Below are positions 55,662-64,000 of a stretch of DNA of 64,000 nucleotides, piece by piece. The notes below the pieces were generated by a model. The model made no database searches, was not told where the DNA came from, and was given only the letters and a program-made list of their open reading frames with translations. This stretch comes from Pseudomonas fluorescens (GTDB taxonomy: Bacteria; Pseudomonadota; Gammaproteobacteria; Pseudomonadales; Pseudomonadaceae). A program made the position numbers and the translations under genes. The stretch is taken from NCBI RefSeq assembly GCF_900215245.1, contig NZ_LT907842.1:2914001-2978000 (forward strand), read 5' to 3'. Numbering within the stretch: position 1 is the first letter of the stretch; each line of letters starts with the position of its first letter.

Positions 55662-55962
55662 GATGGAGTTCCCTTGCACCTGTACAACCTTGGTTGTTTT
55701 CAAACGCTCGTTATTTCTTGGATAGCGATACGTTTGTCCGTGTGGTTATCACAGACCCGGGCACTCTTTCTCGCAACGCTCAACTTGGTATTAACAATTT
55801 ATATACACAAGGTCTTAGTCGGCTTAATGGTTAATGCGAAGGGTGTAACAGAGGGCTGTATAAAGTTATCTACGTTTTATATATCAATGGGTTAAATAAA
55901 AAAACGGACGCCAGGGCGTCCGCTATAACTTAGGGTGTATATATACAATTAAATGGTTTTTC
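55662..55962. other. AT-rich spacer upstream of the GGGT lipoprotein gene
   Basis: This 301-base region has an unusually low GC content for the window between about 55770 and 55960 (ATTTATATACACAAGG, TTTTATATATCAATGG, TGTATATATACAATT). It must contain the lipoprotein promoter and the terminator of the MaoC-like gene. A plus-strand frame over it (to 55895) has only a TTG start and looks spurious. Confidence 0.5.
55896..55922 (-). terminator. Terminator after the MaoC-like gene
   Basis: CGGACGCC pairs with GGCGTCCG and is followed on the minus strand by seven T residues, about 40 bases past the stop codon. Confidence 0.88.
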
Positions 55963-56811
55963 TCATGCGATCGGGTGCCACTTGCCCGCCATATGCTGAA
56001 GGTCACCCATTCCCTTTAACAGCAACTCGCCGCTGGCACCTGCGGCATGGGCCAGTAAGATGACTTCACTGGGCAGGCGCACGGGCTTGTTGAATTCGAC
56101 CTCTATTTCAACATTGGCAGCAGGCACGTTCTCATCCAGCGCGGCCAGCGTTCGCGCCAGGCTCCACAGCCCGTGGGCGATCGCCTGCGGGAAGCCGAAG
56201 AGCTTGGCCGTCAATGCGCTCAGGTGGATCGGGTTGTAGTCGCCGGATACTCGTGCATATCGGCGGCCGATATCGGCGGGTGCCTTCCAACGGGCCAATT
56301 CGCTGACGTCTCCTGTGGCCGACACGTGATCATCGTGCGGCGTGCCTTCCAGTTTCACTCCGCGACAGAGCATTCGGCTCTCGGCTTCCCACAACAGACC
56401 GAGGGAATCTTGCACCGTGGTCACGATATCAAAGGTCGCGCCCTTGGCATGGGGCTGGAGGTTGTTCGCGTGCACGCCAACCATCAGGTGACTCACACCG
56501 CCCAATGGGCGATGGATGCGGATGCGGTTGCTCAGGTGAATCAGCCCCAGCAGCGGGAACGGAAACTGTTTGTCGGTGAGTAATTGCATTTGCAAACCGA
56601 ACGCCAGCACGTGCGGATACGTACCCGGCAGCACCGGGCTGTCCGCAAACCCGCACACCTGGCGATAAGCGGCCAGGTGCTCGGGGTTCACGCGCAGGTG
56701 GCAGCGCAGCCCTTCATCGGGCAACGTACTGCCGGTGATCTTGCGCTTGAGCGCCGCCCGCCAGTACAGCGGCGGCAGAAACGGGGTGCTGTCTAATGTC
56801 CGCCACTCCAT
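55963..56811 (-). CDS. MaoC-like hot-dog dehydratase
   Basis: A protein of about 282 residues with two hot-dog-like halves. The second has the MaoC hydratase motif YARVSGDYNPIHLSALTAKLFGF split around the catalytic Asp/His, followed by IAHGLWSLARTLAAL. It probably hydrates or dehydrates acyl thioesters. The ATG at 56811 overlaps the fabG stop region, so the two form an operon, and a thiolase gene lies divergent next to them. Together these suggest a beta-oxidation-like or fatty-acid remodelling set; the substrate is unknown. Confidence 0.87.
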   Translation of the reverse strand: MEWRTLDSTPFLPPLYWRAALKRKITGSTLPDEGLRCHLRVNPEHLAAYRQVCGFADSPVLPGTYPHVLAFGLQMQLLTDKQFPFPLLGLIHLSNRIRIHRPLGGVSHLMVGVHANNLQPHAKGATFDIVTTVQDSLGLLWEAESRMLCRGVKLEGTPHDDHVSATGDVSELARWKAPADIGRRYARVSGDYNPIHLSALTAKLFGFPQAIAHGLWSLARTLAALDENVPAANVEIEVEFNKPVRLPSEVILLAHAAGASGELLLKGMGDLQHMAGKWHPIA

Positions 56812-56813
56812 GC

Positions 56814-58166
56814 TCACGCTCCCAGCAGGCTTTGCCCGCACACCCGCAATGCTTGGCCGCTGACCGCTCCGGAACCCGGCTGACCGAGCCAGGCCACCGC
56901 TTCGGCCACGTCTTGCGGCAAACCACCCTGGCCCAATGAGCTCATGCGGCGCCCAGCCTCACGCAGGGCGAAGGGAATGTGCGCGGTCATCTGGGTTTCG
57001 ATAAAACCGGGGGCAACCGCGTTGATGCTGATGCCGCGTTCTTGAAGCAAAGGGGCCCACGCCTGAGCCAGGCCGATCAAGCCGGCCTTGCTGGCCGCAT
57101 AATTGGTTTGCCCACGGTTGCCGGCAATGCCACTGATGGAAGCCAGCAGCACCACGCGGCCGTTGTCGTGCAGGGTGCCGCTGTCCAGCAGGGCTTTGGT
57201 CAGCACCTGCGGCGCGTTGAGATTGACCGCCAGTACGGCGTCCCAGTATTCCGGGGTCATATTGGCCAGGGTTTTATCGCGGGTGATGCCGGCGTTGTGC
57301 ACCACGATGTCGATGCCGTCCGGCAAGTGTTCGATCAACTGTGCAGCGGCGTCTTCGGCGCAGATATCCAGCACGATAGTGCGCGCCCCCAGGCGCGCCG
57401 CAAGCGCGTCAAGATCAGCCTTGGCCTGGGGCACATCCAGTACGATCACATCGGCACCGTCGCGCGCCAGGGTTTCGGCAATGGCGGCGCCAATACCCCG
57501 TGCGGCGCCAGTGACCAGCGCTTTGCGCCCGGCCAGCGGGCGAGTCCAATCCGCGACCGGTGTGGCGCAGGCTTGCAGGCGAATCACCTGGCCGCAGATA
57601 TAGGCACTTTTGGGGGAGAGGAAGAATCGCAGCGCGCCTTCCAGCTGATCCTCGGCGCCTTCGCCGACGTACAACAACTGCAGAACCCCGCCGCTGCGCA
57701 GCTCTTTGGCCAGGGATCGGCTGAAGCCCTCGAGGGCACGCTGTGCGCTGGCGGCGAACGGATCGCTGAGGGTTTCCGGGGCGCGGCCAAGGATCACCAC
57801 GTGGGCGCTGTGTGCAAGATTTTTCAGCAACGGCTGAAAGAATTCGCGCAGCTGTTTGAGCTGGTCGGTGTGCTGCAAGTCGCTGGCATCGAACACCACG
57901 GCCTTGAGTTTGGGGCCATGCCCCGGGATCCACGCGGACGCGGCCAATGGCTCAGGGCCGTAGCTGTAAATCGCGTCGGTGAGTTTATTGGCAAACGGCA
58001 GCACCTTGGCCGCGAGCGCGCCGCCACCCAACAACAGCGCACCTTCCACCGGGCGCAGGCGTCCGGCCTGCCAGCGTTCCAGGCGTACCGGTGACGGCAG
58101 GCCAATGGCGGCGACCAGGCGATGGCCGAGGCTTGAGTTGGCGAAGTCGATATAACGGTCAGACAT
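56814..58166 (-). CDS. 3-oxoacyl-ACP reductase, high-molecular-weight FabG type
   Basis: A 450-residue short-chain dehydrogenase with an extra N-terminal, Rossmann-like but degenerate domain (about 1-205). The C-terminal half is the active reductase: ALVTGAARGIGAAIAE, VHNAGITRDKTLANM, Ser in LLASISGIAGN, and the YxxxK pair in TNYAASKAGLIG. This two-domain form is known as HMwFabG or FabG4. It reduces 3-oxoacyl thioesters. It lies upstream of the MaoC-like gene and opposite the thiolase gene, as around PA4785-PA4786. Confidence 0.93.
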   Translation of the reverse strand: MSDRYIDFANSSLGHRLVAAIGLPSPVRLERWQAGRLRPVEGALLLGGGALAAKVLPFANKLTDAIYSYGPEPLAASAWIPGHGPKLKAVVFDASDLQHTDQLKQLREFFQPLLKNLAHSAHVVILGRAPETLSDPFAASAQRALEGFSRSLAKELRSGGVLQLLYVGEGAEDQLEGALRFFLSPKSAYICGQVIRLQACATPVADWTRPLAGRKALVTGAARGIGAAIAETLARDGADVIVLDVPQAKADLDALAARLGARTIVLDICAEDAAAQLIEHLPDGIDIVVHNAGITRDKTLANMTPEYWDAVLAVNLNAPQVLTKALLDSGTLHDNGRVVLLASISGIAGNRGQTNYAASKAGLIGLAQAWAPLLQERGISINAVAPGFIETQMTAHIPFALREAGRRMSSLGQGGLPQDVAEAVAWLGQPGSGAVSGQALRVCGQSLLGA

Positions 58167-58280
58167 GGAACGCTCTCCGAGTGCTGGGGTTCAAACGGTG
58201 GACCATCAAGAGGTGAAAGTCGTTCGATTGAGCCTAGGCTAGTCTCACAGACTCACCTCATCACCTTCAGGGAGCTTTCC

Positions 58281-59558
58281 ATGACTCAATTGCGCCGTGT
58301 AGCGATCATTGGCGGTAATCGCATCCCCTTCGCCCGCTCCAATGGCCCTTATGCCACGGCGAGTAACCAGGCGATGTTGACGGCGGCGCTGGAAGGCTTG
58401 ATCGAACGCTACAACCTGCACGGCCTGCGCATCGGCGAGGTGGCGGCGGGGGCGGTGCTCAAGCATTCACGGGATTTCAACCTGACCCGCGAGTGCGTGC
58501 TGGGCTCGCGCCTGTCGCCGCAAACGCCGGCATACGACATTCAACAGGCGTGCGGCACCGGCCTGGAAGCGGCGTTGCTGGTGGCCAATAAGATCGCCCT
58601 GGGCCAGATCGAGTGTGGGATTGCCGGTGGCGTCGACACCACGTCCGACGCGCCGATCGGCGTGAATGAGGGGCTGCGCAAGCTCCTGCTGCAAGCCAAC
58701 CGCAGCAAGTCCATGGCGGATAAATTAAAAGTCTTGTTACAACTTCGTCCGCATCACCTCAAACCGGAACTGCCGCGTAATGGCGAACCGCGCACCGGCT
58801 TGTCGATGGGCCAGCACTGCGAGCTGATGGCGCAGACCTGGCAAATCCCCCGCGCCGAGCAAGATCAACTGGCGCTGGAAAGCCACCAGAAAATGGCTGC
58901 GTCCTACGCCGAAGGTTGGCACAACGATTTACTCACACCCTTTCTGGGCCTTACCCGTGATAACAACGTGCGCGCGGACTTGACCCTGGAAAAACTCGCC
59001 AGTCTCAAACCGGCGTTCGAGCGTAGCGAAAAGGGCACGCTCACCGCGGGCAACTCGACGCCGCTGACCGACGGTGCCTCCCTGGTATTGCTGGGCAGTG
59101 AAGCCTGGGCCAAGGCGCGCGGTTTGCCGATCCTCGCCTACTTGCGCGATGGTGAAGCGGCTGCGGTGGATTTCGTCAACGGTGCCGAAGGCCTGTTGAT
59201 GGCGCCGGTGTATGCCGTGCTGCGCCTGCTGGCGAGGAACGGCCTGACGTTGCAGGACTTTGATTATTACGAGATTCACGAAGCGTTCGCTGCCCAGGTG
59301 TTGTGCACGCTCAAGGCCTGGGAAGATGCCGACTACTGCAAGACGCGCCTGGGGCTGGATGCGCCGCTGGGCGCCATCGACCGCAGCCGGCTCAACGTCA
59401 AAGGCAGTTCATTGGCGGCCGGGCACCCGTTTGCCGCCACCGGCGGGCGCATTGTCGCCAATCTGGCCAAGCTGCTGGACGCAGCGGGCAAGGGCCGTGG
59501 GCTGATTTCGATCTGCGCCGCCGGCGGTCAGGGCGTGACGGCGATCATCGAACGCTAA
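58281..59558 (+). CDS. Acetyl-CoA C-acyltransferase (thiolase)
   Basis: A 425-residue thiolase. The nucleophile is Cys91 in QQACGTGLEAA, the His in YYEIHEAFAAQ and GHPFAATGGR complete the active site, and the second Cys is in ISICAAGGQGVTA. It either cleaves 3-ketoacyl-CoA or condenses acetyl-CoA. GGGAG precedes the ATG. A divergent promoter region of 114 bases separates it from fabG. The three enzymes could form one acyl-chain pathway. Confidence 0.95.
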   Translation: MTQLRRVAIIGGNRIPFARSNGPYATASNQAMLTAALEGLIERYNLHGLRIGEVAAGAVLKHSRDFNLTRECVLGSRLSPQTPAYDIQQACGTGLEAALLVANKIALGQIECGIAGGVDTTSDAPIGVNEGLRKLLLQANRSKSMADKLKVLLQLRPHHLKPELPRNGEPRTGLSMGQHCELMAQTWQIPRAEQDQLALESHQKMAASYAEGWHNDLLTPFLGLTRDNNVRADLTLEKLASLKPAFERSEKGTLTAGNSTPLTDGASLVLLGSEAWAKARGLPILAYLRDGEAAAVDFVNGAEGLLMAPVYAVLRLLARNGLTLQDFDYYEIHEAFAAQVLCTLKAWEDADYCKTRLGLDAPLGAIDRSRLNVKGSSLAAGHPFAATGGRIVANLAKLLDAAGKGRGLISICAAGGQGVTAIIER

Positions 59559-59692
59559 TTGCCGAAGAAATTGGCCCATTGCATGCATTCTTCAGTGGTC
59601 AGAGGTCGGTAGCCTCTCCCACCGGCGAGCTGATTGCCGTATAACGAGTGCCATACGCGTATTTGGTAATAAAGGACCCACAATAAAAGCTG

Positions 59693-60592
59693 ATGAAGAC
59701 TCCTAAACGCATTGAACCCCTGATCGAAGACGGTCTGGTCGACGAAGTGCTGCGCCCACTCATGAGTGGTAAAGAAGCAGCTGTTTATGTGGTGCGCTGC
59801 GGCAACGAATTGCGTTGCGCCAAGGTTTACAAGGAGGCGAATAAACGAAGTTTTCGTCAGGCGTCCGAATACCAGGAAGGCCGCAAGGTCCGCAACAGCC
59901 GACAGGCCCGGGCCATGGCCAAGGGCTCCAAGTTCGGCAAAAAAGAAACTGAAGACGCCTGGCAAAACGCCGAAGTCGCGGCATTGTTCCGCCTGGCGGG
60001 TGCGGGCGTTCGCGTGCCCAAGCCGTACGACTTCCTCGAAGGCGTGCTGTTGATGGAACTGGTGGCCGACGAATACGGCGATGCGGCACCGCGCTTGAAC
60101 GACGTCACGCTGGAGCCGGACCAGGCGCGCGAATACCACGCCTTCCTGATTTCCCAGATCGTGCTGATGCTGTGTACCGGCCTGGTGCACGGTGACCTGT
60201 CCGAGTTCAACGTACTGCTCACGCCGACGGGCCCGGTGATCATCGACCTGCCGCAGGCGGTGGATGCCGCTGGCAACAACCACGCGTTCAACATGCTGGA
60301 GCGGGATGTGGGCAACATGGCTTCCTACTTCGGGCGCTTTGCCCCGGAGTTGAAGAAGACCAAGTACGCCAAGGAAATGTGGGCGTTGTATGAAGCCGGC
60401 ACCTTGCACCCGGCCAGCGTCTTGACCGGCGAGTTCGACGAGCCGGAAGAGTTGGCGGACGTGGGCGGTGTGATCCGCGAGATCGAAGCGGCGCGGCTGG
60501 ATGAAGAGCGTCGCCAGGCGATACGGGCGGCGGATGATGCGCCGGCGAGTAAAGTGCCCGACGAACCACCGCCGCCGCCCTGGATGCAATGA
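59693..60592 (+). CDS. RIO-type serine kinase
   Basis: A 299-residue protein of the RIO family, kinase-like but shorter than eukaryotic kinases. Seen are the ATP-binding lysine in RCAKVYKEANKRSF, the catalytic loop LVHGDLSEFNVLL, the metal-binding Asp in IIDLPQAVDA, and a C-terminal proline-rich tail (EPPPPPWMQ). Bacterial RIO1-like proteins of this type are annotated PA4780 in PAO1; their targets are unknown. It is a single gene between thiolase and cueR. Confidence 0.92.
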   Translation: MKTPKRIEPLIEDGLVDEVLRPLMSGKEAAVYVVRCGNELRCAKVYKEANKRSFRQASEYQEGRKVRNSRQARAMAKGSKFGKKETEDAWQNAEVAALFRLAGAGVRVPKPYDFLEGVLLMELVADEYGDAAPRLNDVTLEPDQAREYHAFLISQIVLMLCTGLVHGDLSEFNVLLTPTGPVIIDLPQAVDAAGNNHAFNMLERDVGNMASYFGRFAPELKKTKYAKEMWALYEAGTLHPASVLTGEFDEPEELADVGGVIREIEAARLDEERRQAIRAADDAPASKVPDEPPPPPWMQ

Positions 60593-60616
60593 TCTTCCTG
60601 CAAATGAAGATCTAAA

Positions 60617-60711
60617 AAATGTGGGAGCGGGCTTGCTCGCGAATGCGGTTGATCAGTGAAAGATGAAGTGACTGACACCCTGCATTCGCGAGCAAGTCCG
60701 CTCCCACATTT
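60617..60711. repeat. REP doublet
   Basis: The arms AATGTGGGAGCGGGCTTGCT and AGCAAGTCCGCTCCCACATT lie between convergent RIO kinase and cueR genes. Confidence 0.9.
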
Positions 60712-60737
60712 GGCTTTGCAGTGCGCCGGCTAAATGC

Positions 60738-61139
60738 TCAGGCGCAACAGCTGCCCGATGCCAACTCCTTGAGAATCGGACAATCCGGCCGATGATCGCC
60801 CTGGCAATGCTCCACCAGGTCCTGCAACGTATCGCGCAGTTGCCCCAGCTCCATAATCTTCTGATTCAGCGCCTCGATGTGCTGGCGCGCCAAGGCTTTT
60901 ACGTCGGCGCTGGCCCGCTGTCGGTCTTGCCACAAGGTCAGCAGTTTGCCGACCTCTTCCAATGAAAAGCCCAAATCCCGCGAGCGCTTGATAAACGCAA
61001 GTGTGTGCAAGTCGTCGCCGCCATACACCCGATAGCCACTGTCGGTGCGGTGCGCGGCTTTGAGCAGGCCGATGGATTCGTAGTAGCGAATCATCTTCGC
61101 GCTCAGCCCGCTCTGACGGGCTGCCTGGCCGATGTTCAT
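60738..61139 (-). CDS. cueR: Cu(I)-responsive transcriptional regulator CueR
   Basis: A 133-residue MerR-family activator. It has an N-terminal helix-turn-helix ([20 protein letters not shown]), a coiled dimer helix and the metal-binding loop with Cys112 and Cys120 (CQGDHRPDC), spaced as in E. coli CueR. A further CC pair ends the protein. It binds the dyads before copA and copZ. Its start overlaps the copA stop by four bases, so it is co-transcribed with the pump it controls. Confidence 0.95.
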   Translation of the reverse strand: MNIGQAARQSGLSAKMIRYYESIGLLKAAHRTDSGYRVYGGDDLHTLAFIKRSRDLGFSLEEVGKLLTLWQDRQRASADVKALARQHIEALNQKIMELGQLRDTLQDLVEHCQGDHRPDCPILKELASGSCCA

Positions 61140-63337
61140 GGGTGTTGATCCTCCAAATCCTCAGGCTTCCAGGTTTTCAACAGTAACGCATTGCTCACCA
61201 CACTGACGCTGGACAGGGCCATGGCCGCACCCGCCAATACCGGGTTGAGCAACCCGAACGCAGCCAGCGGTATGCCGATCAAGTTATACACAAAGGCCCA
61301 GAACAGGTTCTGGCGGATTTTAGCGTAGGTCTTGCGGCTGATCTCCAGCGCGGCCGGCACCAGGCGTGGGTCGCCGCGCATCAGGGTGATTCCGGCCGCG
61401 TGCATCGCCACGTCGGTGCCGCCGCCCATGGCGATACCGATATCGGCGGCGGCTAGGGCCGGGGCGTCATTGATGCCGTCGCCGACCATCGCCACCACGC
61501 CGGTCTTTTTCAGCTCGGCGACGGTGGCGGCCTTGTCGGCGGGAAGGACTTCGGCGTGTACATCATCGATACCCAGGGCATCGGCCACCACGCGGGCACT
61601 GCCGCGATTGTCGCCGGTGAGCAAATGGCTGCTGATGTGCCGGGCCTTGAGTTGTGTCACCGCCTCCAGGGCGCCGGGCTTGAGCGTATCGCCAAAGGCG
61701 AACAGCCCCAGCACGCGGGGCTGCGCGCCTTGTTCGATCAACCAGGATAACGTGCGGCCTTCGGCTTCCCACGCCTTGGCGGCGTCGGCCAGGCTGCCTG
61801 CATTCAAGCCGTTTTCTTCGAGCATTCGACGGTTGCCCAGCGCCAGTTGCCGGCCCTCAAGGGTGCCGGCAATGCCGCGCCCGGTCAGGGATTGGCTGGC
61901 GCTCACATCCGCGACGGTCAGCGCTTTTTCGCGGCAGGCATCCAGCACGGCCTTGGCCAATGGGTGCTCGCTACCGCGTTGCAGCGCGCCGGCTTGTTGC
62001 AGCAGCAGGGTTTCATTGCCATCCACCGCCACCAAATGCGCAATCTTTGGCGTACCTGAAGTGAGGGTGCCGGTCTTGTCGAACACCACGGCGCTGACAT
62101 CATGGGCACGCTCAAGGGCTTCGGCGTCCTTGATCAGAATCCCGTAGCGCGCGGCGACGCCGGTACCGGCCATGATCGCTGTCGGTGTGGCCAGCCCCAA
62201 TGCGCATGGGCAGGCAATCACCAGCACTGCGACGGCATTGATGATCGCGGTTTCCAGTGGCGCCCCGTATAGCCACCAGCCCAGCAACGTGATCAGCGCC
62301 AGCACCAGCACGGCGGGCACAAAGACCTGGCTAACCTTATCCACCAGTTTCTGGATCGGGGCTTTGGCCGCCTGCGCGTCTTCCACCAGGCGAATGATCT
62401 GGGCCAACACACTTTCCCCGCCAACAGCGCGGGTGCGCACCAGCAAACGGCCCTCGCCGTTGATGGCGCCGCCGGTGACCGGGTCGCCCGGTTGTTTCGG
62501 CACGGGCAGGGCTTCGCCGCTGATCAAGGCTTCGTCGGCGTGGCTCTGGCCGTCCACGACGTCGCCATCCACCGGGAAACGTTCGCCGGGCTTCACCAAC
62601 ACCAGGTCGTCGAGCTTTAACGCACTGATGGCGACGTCTTCTTCGCGCCCTTCAAACAGGCGAATCGCGCGCTCCGGGCGCAACGCTTCGAGGGCGCGGA
62701 TGGCGCTGGCGGTCTGACGTTTGGCGCGGCTTTCCAGGTACTTACCAAGCAGCACCAGAGCGATCACCACGGCGGAAGCTTCGAAGTACAGATGCGGCAT
62801 GGTGCCAGCGGGCGCGGTAAGCCATTCATACAGGCTCAGGCCGTAACCGGCGCTGGTGCCGATGGCGACCAGCAAATCCATATTGCCGGCGCCGGCGCGT
62901 ACGGCTTTCCAGGCGGCGATATAGAAGCGCGCGCCCAAGATGAATTGCACCGGCGTGGCCAGGGCGAACTGCACCCAGGCGGGGAGCATCCAATGCAGGC
63001 CGAAGGGCTCCACGAGCATCGGCAGTACCAACGGCAGCGCCAACACAATGGCCAGCAGCAACGACCAACGCTCGCGGTGCAGGCGTTGGGCTTGATTGGC
63101 ATCGGTGACGGTTTCGCTTTGGGGCAGGCTGGCGGTGTAACCGGCCTTGTCGACGGCGGCGATCAACACTGCGGGGTCCATCTTGCCCAGCACTTCGACA
63201 TGCGCGCGTTCATTGGCCAGGTTGACGCTGACGCTTTGCACCCCCGGCACCTTGCCCAGCGCCCGTTCGACGCGGCCGGCACAGCTGGCGCAGGTCATGC
63301 CGCTGATGGGCAGGTCAAAGGTGGTGGATCCATTCAT
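61136..63337 (-). CDS. copA: Cu(I)-exporting P-type ATPase CopA
   Basis: A 733-residue P1B-1 ATPase. One N-terminal metal-binding domain ([13 protein letters not shown], Cys16 and Cys19) is followed by eight membrane helices with the CPC ion site ([13 protein letters not shown]). The phosphorylation site is [11 protein letters not shown], and the hinge motif is [12 protein letters not shown]. It exports Cu(I) from the cytoplasm. The ATG at 63337 has GGAGGA upstream. It is preceded by a CueR-type dyad and followed, overlapping, by cueR. Confidence 0.97.
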   Translation of the reverse strand: MNGSTTFDLPISGMTCASCAGRVERALGKVPGVQSVSVNLANERAHVEVLGKMDPAVLIAAVDKAGYTASLPQSETVTDANQAQRLHRERWSLLLAIVLALPLVLPMLVEPFGLHWMLPAWVQFALATPVQFILGARFYIAAWKAVRAGAGNMDLLVAIGTSAGYGLSLYEWLTAPAGTMPHLYFEASAVVIALVLLGKYLESRAKRQTASAIRALEALRPERAIRLFEGREEDVAISALKLDDLVLVKPGERFPVDGDVVDGQSHADEALISGEALPVPKQPGDPVTGGAINGEGRLLVRTRAVGGESVLAQIIRLVEDAQAAKAPIQKLVDKVSQVFVPAVLVLALITLLGWWLYGAPLETAIINAVAVLVIACPCALGLATPTAIMAGTGVAARYGILIKDAEALERAHDVSAVVFDKTGTLTSGTPKIAHLVAVDGNETLLLQQAGALQRGSEHPLAKAVLDACREKALTVADVSASQSLTGRGIAGTLEGRQLALGNRRMLEENGLNAGSLADAAKAWEAEGRTLSWLIEQGAQPRVLGLFAFGDTLKPGALEAVTQLKARHISSHLLTGDNRGSARVVADALGIDDVHAEVLPADKAATVAELKKTGVVAMVGDGINDAPALAAADIGIAMGGGTDVAMHAAGITLMRGDPRLVPAALEISRKTYAKIRQNLFWAFVYNLIGIPLAAFGLLNPVLAGAAMALSSVSVVSNALLLKTWKPEDLEDQHP

Positions 63338-63375
63338 GGGGCAGTCCTCCAAAAGAAGTTGCCCCTAGGATCAAC

Positions 63376-63398
63376 CTTGACCTGTGGGGAAGGTCAAG
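63376..63398 (-). promoter_or_regulatory. CueR-type operator/promoter of copA
   Basis: CTTGACCT and AGGTCAAG form perfect eight-base arms around a seven-base spacer. Read on the minus strand, TTGACC is the -35 and GATCCT lies about 19 bases on. This long-spacer arrangement is typical of MerR-family activation. Confidence 0.85.
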
Positions 63399-63403
63399 CG
63401 CCT

Positions 63404-63784
63404 TTAATATTCCAGTGCAGCGGGTTTCAGGTACATGCCGTCCGGGCCCTGCGCGATCCGCAACTTGCGTATGTCGCCGGCTTTGAGCGTGATGTTCTGC
63501 GCCGGCGGGGCGAGCATGCCCGGCAGGCAACCAGGCGATTGGCCGGGCAGCAGCTTCAGGCGCAGCGACACATTGCCAGCCGGCAAGTTAAACGAGGTGG
63601 CCTGTTCCTGAAACAGACGCCCGGCCAATTGATCCTGGATATACAGGCCGATCTCGCAGTTAGTCGGCACTTCCAGGCGTTCGCGGGAAATGATCAGCAC
63701 CGCATAGTCTTCATCGGCGCAGGCCATGGGCGCAGCGGCAGACAAGCTCAACAGGCCGATAAGGCTAAAAAACGACCAGCGCAT
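63404..63784 (-). CDS. Small exported protein of unknown function between copA and copZ
   Basis: A protein of about 126 residues with a clear signal peptide (WSFFSLIGLLSLSAAAPMACA). The mature part is beta-rich and has two cysteines (NCEIG, GCLPG) that could form a disulfide, plus a Leu/Pro-rich middle (LRLKLLPGQSPG). I do not recognise a family. The start at 63784 has GGAG about eight bases upstream. The CueR dyad at 63872 lies 88 bases upstream in a region shared with copZ, so copper control is possible but not shown. Confidence 0.75.
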   Translation of the reverse strand: MRWSFFSLIGLLSLSAAAPMACADEDYAVLIISRERLEVPTNCEIGLYIQDQLAGRLFQEQATSFNLPAGNVSLRLKLLPGQSPGCLPGMLAPPAQNITLKAGDIRKLRIAQGPDGMYLKPAALEY

Positions 63785-63871
63785 GGCGAATGCTCCGTGG
63801 TTCATATCTAAGAGAAATGAAGCTTGGCCGAGGCAGCGGCTGAATACCAGCCCGGCCGAAAGTTTCAACGC

Positions 63872-63898
63872 TTGACCTTGCCATCATGGCAAGGTCAA
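63872..63898 (+). promoter_or_regulatory. CueR-type operator/promoter of copZ
   Basis: TTGACCTTGCCAT and ATGGCAAGGTCAA form a perfect 27-base palindrome about one central base, better than the copA site. It lies 33 bases before the copZ start. The first six bases would be the -35. Confidence 0.9.
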
Positions 63899-63931
63899 AA
63901 CTGGCCACAACCTCATCAAAGGAGTCATGTC

Positions 63932-64000
63932 ATGCAAGTTTTCAGCGTTGAAGGAATGACCTGCGGCCATTGCGTCCGGGCGGTGACCCAGGCGGTACAA
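63932..64000 (+). CDS. copZ: Copper chaperone CopZ (partial, cut by the window edge)
   Basis: The first 23 residues begin MQVFSVEGMTCGHCVRAVT, with the heavy-metal motif MTCGHC of HMA-domain chaperones. GGAG lies seven bases before the ATG at 63932; an ATG five bases earlier is out of frame and hits a stop. CopZ hands Cu(I) to CopA and CueR. The end lies beyond the window. Confidence 0.92.
   Translation, partial: MQVFSVEGMTCGHCVRAVTQAVQ

Noticed and set aside
55644..55895. 83-codon hydrophobic frame upstream of the GGGT lipoprotein
   Set aside because: It has only a TTG start within the antisense of the lipoprotein signal sequence and no ribosome site.

Overview
The window is a chromosomal segment of a Pseudomonas, most likely of the P. 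fluorescens group. The support is high GC, G/C-ending codons, REP doublets of the kind common in that group (nearly identical copies carrying GTGGGAGCGGGCTTGC), and gene order matching blocks I recall from P. aeruginosa PAO1: retS-purD-purH-fis-dusB-prmA-accC-accB with ctpL-gcbA-yciH-speA; the flp/tad/ppr locus; and the thiolase-fabG-RIO kinase-cueR block. No database search was run, so assignments rest on motifs, length and context.

Layout. 1-1.5 kb: a copper-handling operon (DUF2946, PCu(A)C chaperone, DUF2946, start of a probable TonB-dependent copper receptor). 1.8-8.1 kb: two divergent aerobic cobalamin operons (cobK-cobL on the minus strand, cobG-cobH-cobI-cobJ on the plus strand). 8.3-9.7 kb: an unrecognised ORF converging on marC. 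9.9-22.2 kb: the retS sensor gene, purine genes purD and purH, dusB-fis, a zinc-ribbon protein, prmA, accBC and aroQ. 22.5-36.4 kb: a chemoreceptor, a GcbA-like diguanylate cyclase, DUF2333, a NUDIX hydrolase, a SUI1/YciH protein, speA, an esterase lipoprotein, a DinF-like MATE exporter, a MazG-like protein, cmoM and two DUF4136 lipoproteins.

36.5-55.7 kb is the most distinctive part: a complete Tad/Flp type IVb pilus locus. It holds tadG, a TadE-like pseudopilin, the prepilin peptidase fppA, the PprA/PprB two-component system, the rcpC-rcpA-tadZ-tadA-tadB-tadC-tadD operon and two tandem flp pilin genes. Beside it lie a single-domain response regulator, an orphan two-partner-secretion transporter (TpsB) and a lipoprotein with about 32 tandem GGGT repeats. 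I infer that this is a surface-attachment module, but the role of the last three genes is unproven.

56-60.6 kb: MaoC-like dehydratase, high-molecular-weight FabG, thiolase and a RIO-type kinase. 60.7-64 kb: a second copper locus with cueR, copA, a small exported unknown protein and the start of copZ; two clear CueR-type dyads precede copA and copZ.

No rRNA, tRNA, CRISPR array, prophage or insertion sequence was seen. Intergenic spacers carry eight REP doublets and several hairpin terminators.
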